From assembly GCF_015694525.1 (NCBI RefSeq), contig NZ_JADQDM010000015.1, positions 53,530 to 117,529 on the forward strand: a stretch of 64,000 bases of DNA, given 5' to 3'. Source of the DNA: Hymenobacter ruricola. GTDB lineage: Bacteria; Bacteroidota; Bacteroidia; Cytophagales; Hymenobacteraceae. This document shows, one piece after another, positions 51,830-59,486 of this stretch (position 1 is the first letter of the stretch; the number at the start of each line of letters is the position of its first letter). The position numbers and the translations under genes are program-made. The notes under the pieces are model-generated. The model saw only the letters and a list, made by a program, of their open reading frames with translations, was not told the DNA's origin and searched no databases.

Positions 51830-53173
51830 TTATTGCAGGCGCCGCTTGATGAACCAGCGGTTGTTGAGGGTGATGCCCAGCTGGCCGCGGATGTAGCTTT
51901 CCTGCACGTTGCTGGTGCCAAGGGTCGAGTTGAGCACTTCGGTGTTGCCGCGCACGCCGTAGGTGAACGCCAGGCTGATGGTGGTCGACTCCAGTGTGGA
52001 GGCCGTGGGCAGCGGGAAGCCGAAGCCCCAGCTCACGGCGCGGTCGTACAGGGTTTTGCCGCCTATCTGGTAGGGCATCTGCCCAATCGAGATGCCGGCG
52101 CGGTAAGCCACGCGCTGGAAATAATGGTCGACCGAGCCCGGGTCCGGGGCGATTTCGCCGCCCAGGCCGAAGCGCAGGGTGTTGCTCAGGGCCGGACCAG
52201 TGCTGTTGAAGTTGCGAAACTTCGACCACTGCTGCTGCGCCACGTCGAGATTGACGCTCCAGTTCTTTTCGTTGTCGAGGCTGATGCCCACCTGGGCCAG
52301 GGTCGGCACGTAGGCGCTGCCGCGCCCGTCGCTGATGGTGATGGGCGCGCTCGATAGGGTGCCGTCGGTGTTTTCGCGCTCCTGGGTGTTGGCTTGCTGC
52401 CCGTTCAGGGTGTGGCCGAAGCTGTACACGCCGCCCAGGTTCAGGGTGAGTTCCTTGGCCACCTTCTGGCGGTAGTGCGCACCGGCCCGGAAGGCAAAGT
52501 CGGAGTAGCGCGTGTGCTGGCGCTCCACCACTTTCACCGAGTTCGCGCTGTTGTCGGCCGTCACCACGGTGGTGGCGGTGGTTTCGTCTATCACGCCAAA
52601 GACGTAAGAAGCCGTCAGGCCCACGGTTAGGGCTTTGGTGATGCGCACGCCCTGGCCCAGGTAGGCCTCCGAAAGGCCGCCTTCGCCCCGGTACTGCTTC
52701 AGCGACTGCGCGGGCTGATTGGCCGGGGTGTTCACCACGTCCTGCAGGATGTTCGACTCGTAGTCGACCGCGCTCAGGGGTTTCAAGCCCACGGCCGCGC
52801 CCCACTTCGAACTCAGCGGCACCGACAGGGCCAGGTAGCCCAGCGTGCCGCTGCCGCTGCGGCTGGAAGCGGCGGCATTTTTCACCGTTTTGTACTGGCC
52901 GTTGAAGCCGGCTTCAAAGGTGGTGCGGTTGGTGTAGTACAGCAGCGCGGGGTTCAACTCGTTTACGTTCACCGCGTTCGGCGCCGCCAGGCCCACGCCG
53001 CCCATGCCCATCTGGCGCACGCCGCCGGTGTTGGCGTTGAATTCGCCCAAGCCAATGCGCGAGTAGGGCGAGTTGCCGAGGCCCTGCGCCTGGGCGCCTC
53101 CCGCCAGCAATACCATCGACCCCACCAGCGCCAGGCCCAAGCCCGTGCGCCCCATCTCTTTATTTGACAACAT
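51830..53173 (-). CDS. Outer-membrane beta-barrel protein in the coaX-lptC cluster
   Basis: A 447-residue protein with a signal peptide (LGLALVGSMVLLAGGAQAQ), then the family motif LGNSPYSRIGLGEFNANTGG and MGMGGVGLAAPNAVNVNELN. About 14 amphipathic strands follow and the protein ends in RRLQ. It resembles the uncharacterised outer-membrane proteins regularly encoded between type III pantothenate kinase and lptC in Bacteroidota. The start at 53173 overlaps the end of coaX by 14 bases; an internal ATG at 53155 is also possible. Function is not established, though the context points to outer-membrane biogenesis or a FadL-like porin. Confidence 0.85.
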   Translation of the reverse strand: MLSNKEMGRTGLGLALVGSMVLLAGGAQAQGLGNSPYSRIGLGEFNANTGGVRQMGMGGVGLAAPNAVNVNELNPALLYYTNRTTFEAGFNGQYKTVKNAAASSRSGSGTLGYLALSVPLSSKWGAAVGLKPLSAVDYESNILQDVVNTPANQPAQSLKQYRGEGGLSEAYLGQGVRITKALTVGLTASYVFGVIDETTATTVVTADNSANSVKVVERQHTRYSDFAFRAGAHYRQKVAKELTLNLGGVYSFGHTLNGQQANTQERENTDGTLSSAPITISDGRGSAYVPTLAQVGISLDNEKNWSVNLDVAQQQWSKFRNFNSTGPALSNTLRFGLGGEIAPDPGSVDHYFQRVAYRAGISIGQMPYQIGGKTLYDRAVSWGFGFPLPTASTLESTTISLAFTYGVRGNTEVLNSTLGTSNVQESYIRGQLGITLNNRWFIKRRLQ

Positions 53174-53900
53174 GATAAGCTAAAATCCGATTTAGGCCGA
53201 GCAGCACCAGCTCAGGCACAACAAAGATACGAGCCGGGAGACGGGCCGCCAGAAAAGCCGCGTCGCCCCCGGTGAGCAGCACGCCCAGCCGCGGATACCG
53301 CTGCCGGTACTGGGCCAGCAGGCCCGTGATTTCGGCCACGGTCCCGTTCACCACGCCGCTCAGCAGGCTCCCGGTAGTGGAGTCGCCCACGAGCGGAACC
53401 GTTGCATCGGCGGGCGGCAGCTCCAGCCACGGCAGCCGCCCCGTGAAGGCGTGCAGCGCCCGCAGCCGCATGCCCAGCCCCGGCCCGATGCTGCCACCGT
53501 GGTAGATGCCATCGGCCGTCACCAGGTCCAGCTTCAGGGCCGTGCCCGCGTCTACGATGAGCGTGTCCTGCCCCGGCCGTAGGCTTGCCGCCCCCACGGC
53601 CGCCGCCAGCCGGTCGGCGCCCAGCGTGTGCGGCGTGGCGTAAGCATTGCGTAGCGGAATAACCGTGCTGCCCGGCAAAAAGGTCATGAGTTCGCCCGGA
53701 ATTTGGGCGCGCAACTCTTCCGCCTGCAGCGCAGCATCTTCCGCTACCGAGGAAACGATGAGGTGCTGCGGCTGCCAGTGCTGCACCAGTTCCAGCACCT
53801 GCGCCGCCGAGAGGCCGGCGGCCATTTCGCGCAAGGCCAGGCCCTCGAAGCACCCGGCTTTTACGGCTGTGTTGCCGATGTCGAGGGCCAAGGTTCGCAT
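53160..53900 (-). CDS. coaX: Type III pantothenate kinase
   Basis: A 246-residue ASKHA kinase that phosphorylates pantothenate in coenzyme A synthesis. Motifs: the phosphate-binding start LALDIGNTAVKAGCFEG, LGADRLAAAVGA with the catalytic region, LIVDAGTALKLDLV and GGSIGPGLGMRLRALHAFTG. The last part is GVLLTGGDAAFLA and LVLLGLNRILAY. Length and motif order match the family. The end overlaps the start of the following outer-membrane gene by 14 bases, so the cluster is likely co-transcribed. It replaces the E. coli CoaA type usual in Proteobacteria. Confidence 0.94.
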   Translation of the reverse strand: MRTLALDIGNTAVKAGCFEGLALREMAAGLSAAQVLELVQHWQPQHLIVSSVAEDAALQAEELRAQIPGELMTFLPGSTVIPLRNAYATPHTLGADRLAAAVGAASLRPGQDTLIVDAGTALKLDLVTADGIYHGGSIGPGLGMRLRALHAFTGRLPWLELPPADATVPLVGDSTTGSLLSGVVNGTVAEITGLLAQYRQRYPRLGVLLTGGDAAFLAARLPARIFVVPELVLLGLNRILAYHVVK

Positions 53901-53962
53901 ACCAAATGGGAGAGTTAGCGGACTGATGCGGAAGATGCTGGAAAAGGACCCGTCGATTTCTC

Positions 53963-54001
53963 AAAAGGTCCCGATGATTTTTTAACTCATCGGGACCTTT
54001 T
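53963..54001. terminator. Terminator after the pseudouridine synthase gene
   Basis: The perfect stem aaaaggtcccgatga/tcatcgggacctttt with a T-rich loop, 70 bases beyond the minus-strand pseudouridine synthase. Confidence 0.85.
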
Positions 54002-54070
54002 GCCTGAAACAAAGGAATTGGAACCACGCTCAGGGCCGGCAAATAGGCGGCTGCTTAGCTGGCCTGAGCT

Positions 54071-56038
54071 TTACAAGAAATACTTCAACCGAATGACCTC
54101 CTGCTCGCTCAGGAAGCGCCACTTGCCGCGGGGCAGGTCCTTCTTGGTGAGGCCGGCATATTGCACGCGGTCCAGGGCCACCACCTCGTAGCCGAGGTGC
54201 TCAAAAATGCGGCGCACAATGCGGTTGCGACCGATGTGGATTTCGATGCCCACAAAGTGCGCGTTGCCCGCCACCACGGCCACGTCGTCCACCACGGCTT
54301 TGCCGTCTTCCAGCTCCAGGCCTTCGGCAATCTGGCGCAGGTCGTCCTCGGTCAGCGGGCGGCTGAGCTCCACCTGGTAGATTTTCTTGTTCTTGTGCGA
54401 GGGGTGCGACAGCTTCTGGGCCACTTCGCCGTCGTTGGTGAAGAGCAGCAAGCCGGTGGTGTTGCGGTCGAGGCGGCCCACCGGAAAAATGCGCTCCTTC
54501 GAGGCGCCGGCTACCAGGTCCATCACCGTGCGGCGGCCTTCGGGGTCTTCGGTAGTCGTGATGAAATCCTTAGGCTTGTTCAGCAGCACGTACACCGACT
54601 TCTCGCGGTTGAGGTTGGTTTTGCCGTACTGCACGGTGTCCTCGGGCTGCACTTTGTAACCCATTTCCGTCACCACTTCGCCGTTCACCCGGATTTCTCC
54701 GGCCGCAATCAGCGCGTCGGCATCACGGCGCGAGCAGATGCCGGCGTTGGCGATGTAGCGGTTCAGGCGCGTCTCATCGGTGCCGAAGTCGTCGGCTTCT
54801 TCGCGCCGGCGCTTGTTGCCGCGGTTCTTGTCCTGCTCGTAGTGCTTGAGGTTTTTGTAGTCGGGCGCCTCGCCGGGCTTCTCGCCGTAGCGGGGCTTGT
54901 CGGCGCGGTTTTCCTGCGTCAGCGTCCGGGCCGGGCGGGGCTTATCGGTGCCCGAGCCGTAAGCAGTACCCGAGCGACGCACGCTGCGCTCCTGCGCTTT
55001 CAGGGCTTCGCGGCGCTCGGCAAAGCTGCCGGGTGCGGGCGTCCAGCGCTCGGTGCTACGCTTCTCGTAGGCGCCGGGGCGCTCACCGGTGCTGCGGGGC
55101 GCCGCGGCACCATCGCGCCGGCCAAACGCGCCGGGCGTGAACTTGCGACCAAACGCGGCCTGGTCGGCGCGGTAATCGGCATCGCCGGCTTCATCACGGT
55201 CGGCGCCAAAGCCGCGGCGCTCGCCGCGCTCTTCGCGGGGTTGCGGCGGGTTGGCCTCGAAAGGACGCGCCGCGCGGATGGGCCGGTTCGGGCCCCGCTC
55301 TTCGCTGCGCTGGAAATCTTCCGGCTCGCGCGGCGTGCTGCGGCCGAAGTTGCCGCCGGGGCGCGGCGCGCGGTCCTCCTGCGGGGCGTTGGGGTTTTGC
55401 TTCTGGAATTTGCGGTTGCGCTCGCCGGGCAGGCCGCGCGGCACGGCCTTCTCGCCGTCGCGGCGGTAGGGCTGGCCGTTCCAGTTCTCTTTGGGCTGAT
55501 ATTCCCGAACGGGCCGGAGCTCGGCCGATGGGCCACGCTGCTCGCCACGGTCGCTGCCGAAGCCGCCGCGCTCGGGGCGCGGGGTAGCGGTGCGGCCGTA
55601 GCTGGTGCCGCTGCGCTGCTCCTTGCCCACGCTGGGCCGGTTGTCGCGGCGCTCGAAAGGCCGGTCGTTGCCAAAGCCCTTGCCGCTAAAGCCGCTGCCG
55701 CCTTCGCGCGGGCCGCCGCCGTAGCTGCTGCCATAGGGGCGCTTCTCGCCCCCGTCAAACTTCTTCCCCCCCCCAAAGGCCCCGCCCGACGGACGGCCAA
55801 AAGCGCCATTGGCAGCGGGGCGCCCGAAGGCGCCGTTGGTGGCCGGACGGCCATTGCCGTAGGCCGGGCGCTCGCCCCCGCGGCTGTTGCCACGGTCGCT
55901 GCCGAAGCCGCCGCGCTCGGGGCCGCGTTCATTGCTGCGGCCGGCGCTGTTGCCGAAACCACCGGGACCACCCGTGCCGGGGCGGCCGCCGCGACGGTCC
56001 GCCTTGTTGCTGTTGTCTGAGAAATGTTTCTTGCCCAT
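54071..56038 (-). CDS. RluB/RsuA-type pseudouridine synthase with a very long RG-rich N-terminal tail
   Basis: A 655-residue protein. The last 240 residues are a standard pseudouridine synthase. An S4 RNA-binding domain starts at about 418 (TRLNRYIANAGICSRRDADA, then AAGEIRVNGEVV). The catalytic domain carries Asp near 522 in VGRLDRNTTGLLLFTNDGE, followed by KLSHPSHKNKKIYQVEL and GRNRIVRRIFEHLGYEV. It would convert uridine to pseudouridine in 23S or 16S rRNA. The first 410 residues are disordered and full of RGG/GRP/FGSDRG repeats (PERGGFGSDRG occurs twice). Such tails are known in Bacteroidota but this one is unusually long. ATG at 56038 opens the tail. Confidence 0.9.
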   Translation of the reverse strand: MGKKHFSDNSNKADRRGGRPGTGGPGGFGNSAGRSNERGPERGGFGSDRGNSRGGERPAYGNGRPATNGAFGRPAANGAFGRPSGGAFGGGKKFDGGEKRPYGSSYGGGPREGGSGFSGKGFGNDRPFERRDNRPSVGKEQRSGTSYGRTATPRPERGGFGSDRGEQRGPSAELRPVREYQPKENWNGQPYRRDGEKAVPRGLPGERNRKFQKQNPNAPQEDRAPRPGGNFGRSTPREPEDFQRSEERGPNRPIRAARPFEANPPQPREERGERRGFGADRDEAGDADYRADQAAFGRKFTPGAFGRRDGAAAPRSTGERPGAYEKRSTERWTPAPGSFAERREALKAQERSVRRSGTAYGSGTDKPRPARTLTQENRADKPRYGEKPGEAPDYKNLKHYEQDKNRGNKRRREEADDFGTDETRLNRYIANAGICSRRDADALIAAGEIRVNGEVVTEMGYKVQPEDTVQYGKTNLNREKSVYVLLNKPKDFITTTEDPEGRRTVMDLVAGASKERIFPVGRLDRNTTGLLLFTNDGEVAQKLSHPSHKNKKIYQVELSRPLTEDDLRQIAEGLELEDGKAVVDDVAVVAGNAHFVGIEIHIGRNRIVRRIFEHLGYEVVALDRVQYAGLTKKDLPRGKWRFLSEQEVIRLKYFL

Positions 56039-56088
56039 GGGGAGAAAAATTTGCATGCCGTATCGCTACGGTACAGGTTAAAAAAAGG

Positions 56089-56175
56089 AGTCGGCACGAA
56101 GTAGCCGGCAGTCAGAAGCGGGTCAACGTCATCAACCCGAATAAAATTCTAACTGCCGGCCAGTTCGTACCGACT
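56089..56175. repeat. Imperfect inverted repeat with strand-specific wobble pairing
   Basis: Arms 56089-56117 and 56147-56175 are identical at 25 of 29 positions. Three of the four differences become G-U pairs only in a minus-strand RNA, which is the direction of both flanking genes. A small inner stem (cgggt/acccg) lies inside. Confidence 0.7.
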
Positions 56176-56192
56176 ACCAAAAAATCGGCTGC

Positions 56193-56576
56193 TTAGTCGC
56201 GCCGCGCCATCTTGGCTTCAATCGAGTGCTGGGTGTGGGGCACGGCGCGCAGGCGCTCCTTGGGGATGAGCTTGCCCGTGCCGATACACACGCCGTAGGT
56301 GCCGTTCTTGATGCGGACCTGGGCATTTTCGAGCTGCTGGATGAACTTCATCTGGCGCGAAGCCAGCTGGTTCATGCTTTCCTTCTCGGCGGTGTCGGCG
56401 CCGTCTTCCAGCACCTTGGCCGACGAGGCCGTGGTGTCGGTGCCGGTGTCGTTGCTGCGGTTCAGGGTTTCCTTAATGAACGACAACTCCTTGCGGGCCG
56501 CCGTCAGTTTTTCCTGAATAATCTGGTCGAACTCGTTCAAGTCCTCCCGGGAATAGCGAATGTTGTCGTCGTTCAT
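56193..56576 (-). CDS. TraR/DksA-family transcriptional regulator
   Basis: A 127-residue DksA/TraR-like protein. The N-terminal coiled coil (YSREDLNEFDQIIQEKLT, then LSFIKETLNR) inserts into the RNA polymerase secondary channel, and the C-terminal block is NGTYGVCIGTGKLIPKERLR followed by AVPHTQHSIEAK. Only one cysteine of the four-cysteine zinc finger remains, which is normal for this branch in Bacteroidota. It probably modulates transcription initiation together with ppGpp. The start at 56576 is preferred over an in-frame upstream codon. An exact promoter box (TAACTTTG, 56723-56730) lies 146 bases upstream, leaving a long leader. Confidence 0.88.
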   Translation of the reverse strand: MNDDNIRYSREDLNEFDQIIQEKLTAARKELSFIKETLNRSNDTGTDTTASSAKVLEDGADTAEKESMNQLASRQMKFIQQLENAQVRIKNGTYGVCIGTGKLIPKERLRAVPHTQHSIEAKMARRD

Positions 56577-56722
56577 CGAATGGATAAAAAAGGCTGCGCT
56601 TGTGGTAAGAAAGTGTTTTCGGAGTTGCACCGGCAACGCCGCAGGCGGCTAAAAGGTTTAGTGAGGCATTCCAACGCCTAGTGCCTTTGCCTAAAGCCAT
56701 TGCGGGCTTCATTTTGCGGGCG

Positions 56723-56730
56723 CAAAGTTA
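56723..56730 (-). promoter_or_regulatory. -7 box TAACTTTG upstream of the dksA-like gene
   Basis: An exact TAnnTTTG match on the minus strand, 146 bases before the start codon, implying a leader of about 140 bases. It could instead serve a small unrecognised minus-strand frame. Confidence 0.45.
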
Positions 56731-56759
56731 CGGCTTTCGGGCCGCTTTTCCTTGTCTTG

Positions 56760-57236
56760 CTAAAACCCCAGCATTTGGATGGCTGCCACCGCGGCTTCCA
56801 CGCCCTTATTGCCGTGTTTGCCGCCGGCGCGGTCCCAGGCCTGCTCCAGGGTGTTGGTGGTCACCAAGCCGAATATGACGGGTTTGTTAAATTTCAGCGC
56901 CACGTTGGTGATACCTTGCGCCACGGCGTGGCAGATGTAGTCGTCGTGCTTGGTTTCGCCCTGTATCACCACGCCCAGGCAAATGACGGCGTCCATCTCG
57001 TCGTGCTGCGCCAGAAACTGCGCGCCCAGGGTCAGCTCGAAGCTGCCGGGCACGGTGTTGCGAAAGATGTTTTCGGCCTTCGCGCCGTGCTTCAGCAGCG
57101 TTTCGTAGGCGCCAGCGCTCAGCACGTCGGTAATCTCGCGGTTCCACTCGGCCACCACCAGGCCGAAGCGCTTTTCGCTGATGTCAATAAAGGAGGAAGC
57201 GTCGTAGTCGCTCAGGTTCTGGAGGGCAGTTGCCAT
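56760..57236 (-). CDS. ribH: 6,7-dimethyl-8-ribityllumazine synthase
   Basis: A 158-residue enzyme of riboflavin synthesis, joining 5-amino-6-ribitylaminouracil and 3,4-dihydroxy-2-butanone 4-phosphate. Motifs: FGLVVAEWNREITDVL (substrate-binding Trp/Asn), VPGSFELTLGAQFL, VICLGVVIQGETKHDDYICH with the catalytic His, and FGLVTTNTLEQA with AGGKHGNKGVEAA at the end. Length is standard for the 60-subunit capsid-forming type. It follows the TPR membrane gene on the same strand with a perfect family-2 inverted repeat between them. Confidence 0.95.
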   Translation of the reverse strand: MATALQNLSDYDASSFIDISEKRFGLVVAEWNREITDVLSAGAYETLLKHGAKAENIFRNTVPGSFELTLGAQFLAQHDEMDAVICLGVVIQGETKHDDYICHAVAQGITNVALKFNKPVIFGLVTTNTLEQAWDRAGGKHGNKGVEAAVAAIQMLGF

Positions 57237-57257
57237 GTGATGATGCGATTAAAATGA

Positions 57258-57344
57258 GTCATCCTGAGCGCAGCGAAGGACCTTATCACGGTTGAACGGG
57301 GCTCGTTCGGGTGCGATAAGGTCCTTCGCTGCGCTCAGGATGAC
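57258..57344. repeat. Inverted repeat (family 2) between ribH and the TPR gene
   Basis: Perfect 30-bp arms at 57258-57287 and 57315-57344. The core (gtcatcctgagcgcagcga) matches the element at 25061 in nearly all positions. Confidence 0.9.
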
Positions 57345-57358
57345 AAAAGGTAAAATTC

Positions 57359-58126
57359 TTACTTGGCCAGTTTGGCTTTGTACTGGCGGGCTTCGGCTAC
57401 TTCCTGGGCCGTGGGGTACTCGCTGATGATGCGGTCGTAGGCTTTCACAGCCCCGTCGGTGTCGCCAGCGATTTCGCGGGCCGTGGCCTCCTTCAGCAGG
57501 TAGCCGGGCGAGAAGTACTCGTTGGCGTTGTGGTCGGCCGCTTTGGCGTAAAGGTCGGCGGCTTCCTTGGGCTTGTTGAGTTCCAGCTGCGCGTCGCCCA
57601 TCAGGGCGTAGGCCCGGCTTTGCACCAAGTAGTCGTCCGAGCTGAAGTCTTCGAGGTAGTTGAGCGCCTCCTGAAACTTGCCTTGCTTGAGCGAAGCCAC
57701 GCCGGCGTAGAAGTTGGCCAGGTTGCCGGCTTTGGTGCTGCCGTACTCGTTGGCCACCGTCACCAAGCCGGGCGCTTTGCCGTCGCCTTTCAGGGCTTTG
57801 TTCAGCGAGTCGGCTTCCCAGTTGTTCACGGCCCGGAACATGCTGGCCTGCGCTTTTTGGTCCTGCTGGTTGCGCCAGGTGTAGTAGCCGAAACCGCCCA
57901 CCACGGCCAGCACCACCACCGCCAGAATGGTCAGCAGCAGGTTGCGGTTGTTGCGCACGAAATCTTCCGACTCGGCCAGGCGCGCGGCCAGGGCGTCCGG
58001 GTCTTCCAGCAGCGGGTTCTCGGCCGGCAGGTTTTCGGCCGGGGCCAGCGGGTCAACCGGCACGTTCTGGGTTACTTGCCCCTGGCGGGCCTGCTGGCTT
58101 TTGCCAGTATAAGGAATCTTCGACAT
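57359..58126 (-). CDS. YfgM-like tetratricopeptide membrane protein
   Basis: A 255-residue protein with a cytoplasmic Gln/Pro-rich start, one transmembrane helix (NLLLTILAVVVLAVVGGFGY, about 63-82) and a periplasmic TPR array (FYAGVASLKQGKFQEALNYL, then YALMGDAQLELNKPKEAADL and AYDRIISEYPTAQEVAEARQ). The layout equals YfgM/ancillary SecYEG translocon subunits. It likely helps chaperones at the translocon. It lies upstream of ribH on the same strand, with an inverted repeat in the gap. A TAGCTTTG promoter box lies 70 bases upstream. Confidence 0.86.
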   Translation of the reverse strand: MSKIPYTGKSQQARQGQVTQNVPVDPLAPAENLPAENPLLEDPDALAARLAESEDFVRNNRNLLLTILAVVVLAVVGGFGYYTWRNQQDQKAQASMFRAVNNWEADSLNKALKGDGKAPGLVTVANEYGSTKAGNLANFYAGVASLKQGKFQEALNYLEDFSSDDYLVQSRAYALMGDAQLELNKPKEAADLYAKAADHNANEYFSPGYLLKEATAREIAGDTDGAVKAYDRIISEYPTAQEVAEARQYKAKLAK

Positions 58127-58196
58127 ACAAAAGAAGCGGCCCGCTATTCGGTCGTAGCGGCTGGCTTTTTATTAAAAAGTGCGATAGTTGGAGGCG

Positions 58197-58204
58197 CAAA
58201 GCTA
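58197..58204 (-). promoter_or_regulatory. -7 box TAGCTTTG upstream of the TPR gene
   Basis: An exact TAnnTTTG match on the minus strand, 70 bases before the TPR gene start and 36 bases after the pdhA stop codon. The two genes are therefore separately promoted. Confidence 0.5.
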
Positions 58205-58239
58205 ATGACTAACAGCTAGTAGCTCGCCGCCATTCCCTT

Positions 58240-59412
58240 TTAGTCGTGGATATAAGGATAGTCGGCCTGCACGTACACGTCCTTGTAGAGCTCGTCGGGC
58301 GTGGGGAAGGGCGAGGTTTCGGCAAAGTCGACCGACTCCTGCACCTGCGCTTTGATTTTCTCGTCGATGGCTTCGAGGTCGGCCTCGGTGGCCATGTTCT
58401 GCGTCAGGATGGTGTGGCGCACGCCCTCGATGGCGTCGCGGAGGCGGTAGTCTTCCAGCTCTTCCTTGGTGCGGTACTTGGCCGGGTCGCTCATCGAGTG
58501 GCCCTTGTAGCGGTAGGTTTTGAACTCCAGCAGCGTGGGGCCTTCGCCGGCGCGGGCGCGCTCGGCGGCGCGGGCCACGGCCTCGTGCACGTCTTCCACG
58601 CGCATGCCGTTCACCGGCTCCGAGGGCATGTCGTAGCTCAGGCCTAGTTTGTAGAGGTCGGTCACGTTGGAGGTGCGCTGCACCGACGTGCCCATGGCGT
58701 AGCCGTTGTTCTCAATCACGAAGATGACGGGCAGCTTCCACAGCATGGCCATGTTGAAGGCCTCGTGCAGGGCGCCCTGGCGCACGGCGCCGTCGCCCAT
58801 GTAGCAGATGCAGAGCTTGCCGGTCTTGTTGTACTTCTCGGCAAAGGCAATGCCGGCGCCCATGGGCACCTGGCCGCCCACGATGCCGTGGCCGCCCATG
58901 AAGCCCACTTCCTTGTCGAACATGTGCATCGAGCCGCCCTTGCCTTTCGAGCAGCCGGTGGCTTTGGCAAACAGCTCGGCCATCACGGCATTAGGCGAGG
59001 TGCCCAGCGCCAGTGGGTGGGCGTGGTCGCGGTAGGCAGTGATGTACTTGTCGCCTTTTTCCAGCGCCGACACCACCCCGGCTACGCAGGCCTCCTGGCC
59101 AATGTAGAGGTGGCAGAAGCCTTTGATTTTTTGCTGGCCGTAGAGCTGGCCAGCCTTGTCCTCAAACTTGCGCATGAGCTGCATCTGCTCGTACCACTGC
59201 AGGTAGGTTTCCTTCGGGAAGTTGGTCCCGGCGTTGGCCTGTTTGGAGAGGTCGGTGCCCGACGCAGCCAAGGCCGCCGCGTCGGTGCCGGGCAGCACGG
59301 GGTCGGGCTGGCCGCCGGTCATTGCGGCGTTGCCTTTTCCTTTGGTCGCAGCTGCTGCGCCGTTAGAAGCCGTCGTTTTTTTAGAAGCAGCTTTTACTTT
59401 CGTATCCGCCAT
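58240..59412 (-). CDS. pdhA: Pyruvate dehydrogenase E1 component, alpha subunit
   Basis: A 390-residue subunit of the E1 heterotetramer (thiamine diphosphate dependent). Motifs: YGQQKIKGFCHLYIGQEAC, YRDHAHPLALG, GGHGIVGGQVPMGAGIAFAE and the diphosphate motif GDGAVRQGALHEAFNMAML ending ENNGYAMGTSV. The phosphorylation-loop region YKGHSMSDPAKYRT is present. The N-terminal 40 residues are Lys/Ala-rich and poorly conserved. Its beta subunit gene is not in the window. It sits divergently from recF; the start at 59412 (MADTKVKAA) is preferred to an upstream frame. Confidence 0.94.
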   Translation of the reverse strand: MADTKVKAASKKTTASNGAAAATKGKGNAAMTGGQPDPVLPGTDAAALAASGTDLSKQANAGTNFPKETYLQWYEQMQLMRKFEDKAGQLYGQQKIKGFCHLYIGQEACVAGVVSALEKGDKYITAYRDHAHPLALGTSPNAVMAELFAKATGCSKGKGGSMHMFDKEVGFMGGHGIVGGQVPMGAGIAFAEKYNKTGKLCICYMGDGAVRQGALHEAFNMAMLWKLPVIFVIENNGYAMGTSVQRTSNVTDLYKLGLSYDMPSEPVNGMRVEDVHEAVARAAERARAGEGPTLLEFKTYRYKGHSMSDPAKYRTKEELEDYRLRDAIEGVRHTILTQNMATEADLEAIDEKIKAQVQESVDFAETSPFPTPDELYKDVYVQADYPYIHD

Positions 59413-59486
59413 AGCACGTTTAAGGAAAAGAATATTTCGCGTTGGGAGGGCGAAATTACGTAAAAGTGCTGGCAATACCGAACCTT

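Noticed and set aside
54161..56020. 619-codon open frame opposite the pseudouridine synthase
   Set aside because: It follows from the repetitive RG-coding tail; Ala/Val/Gly-rich composition without motifs.
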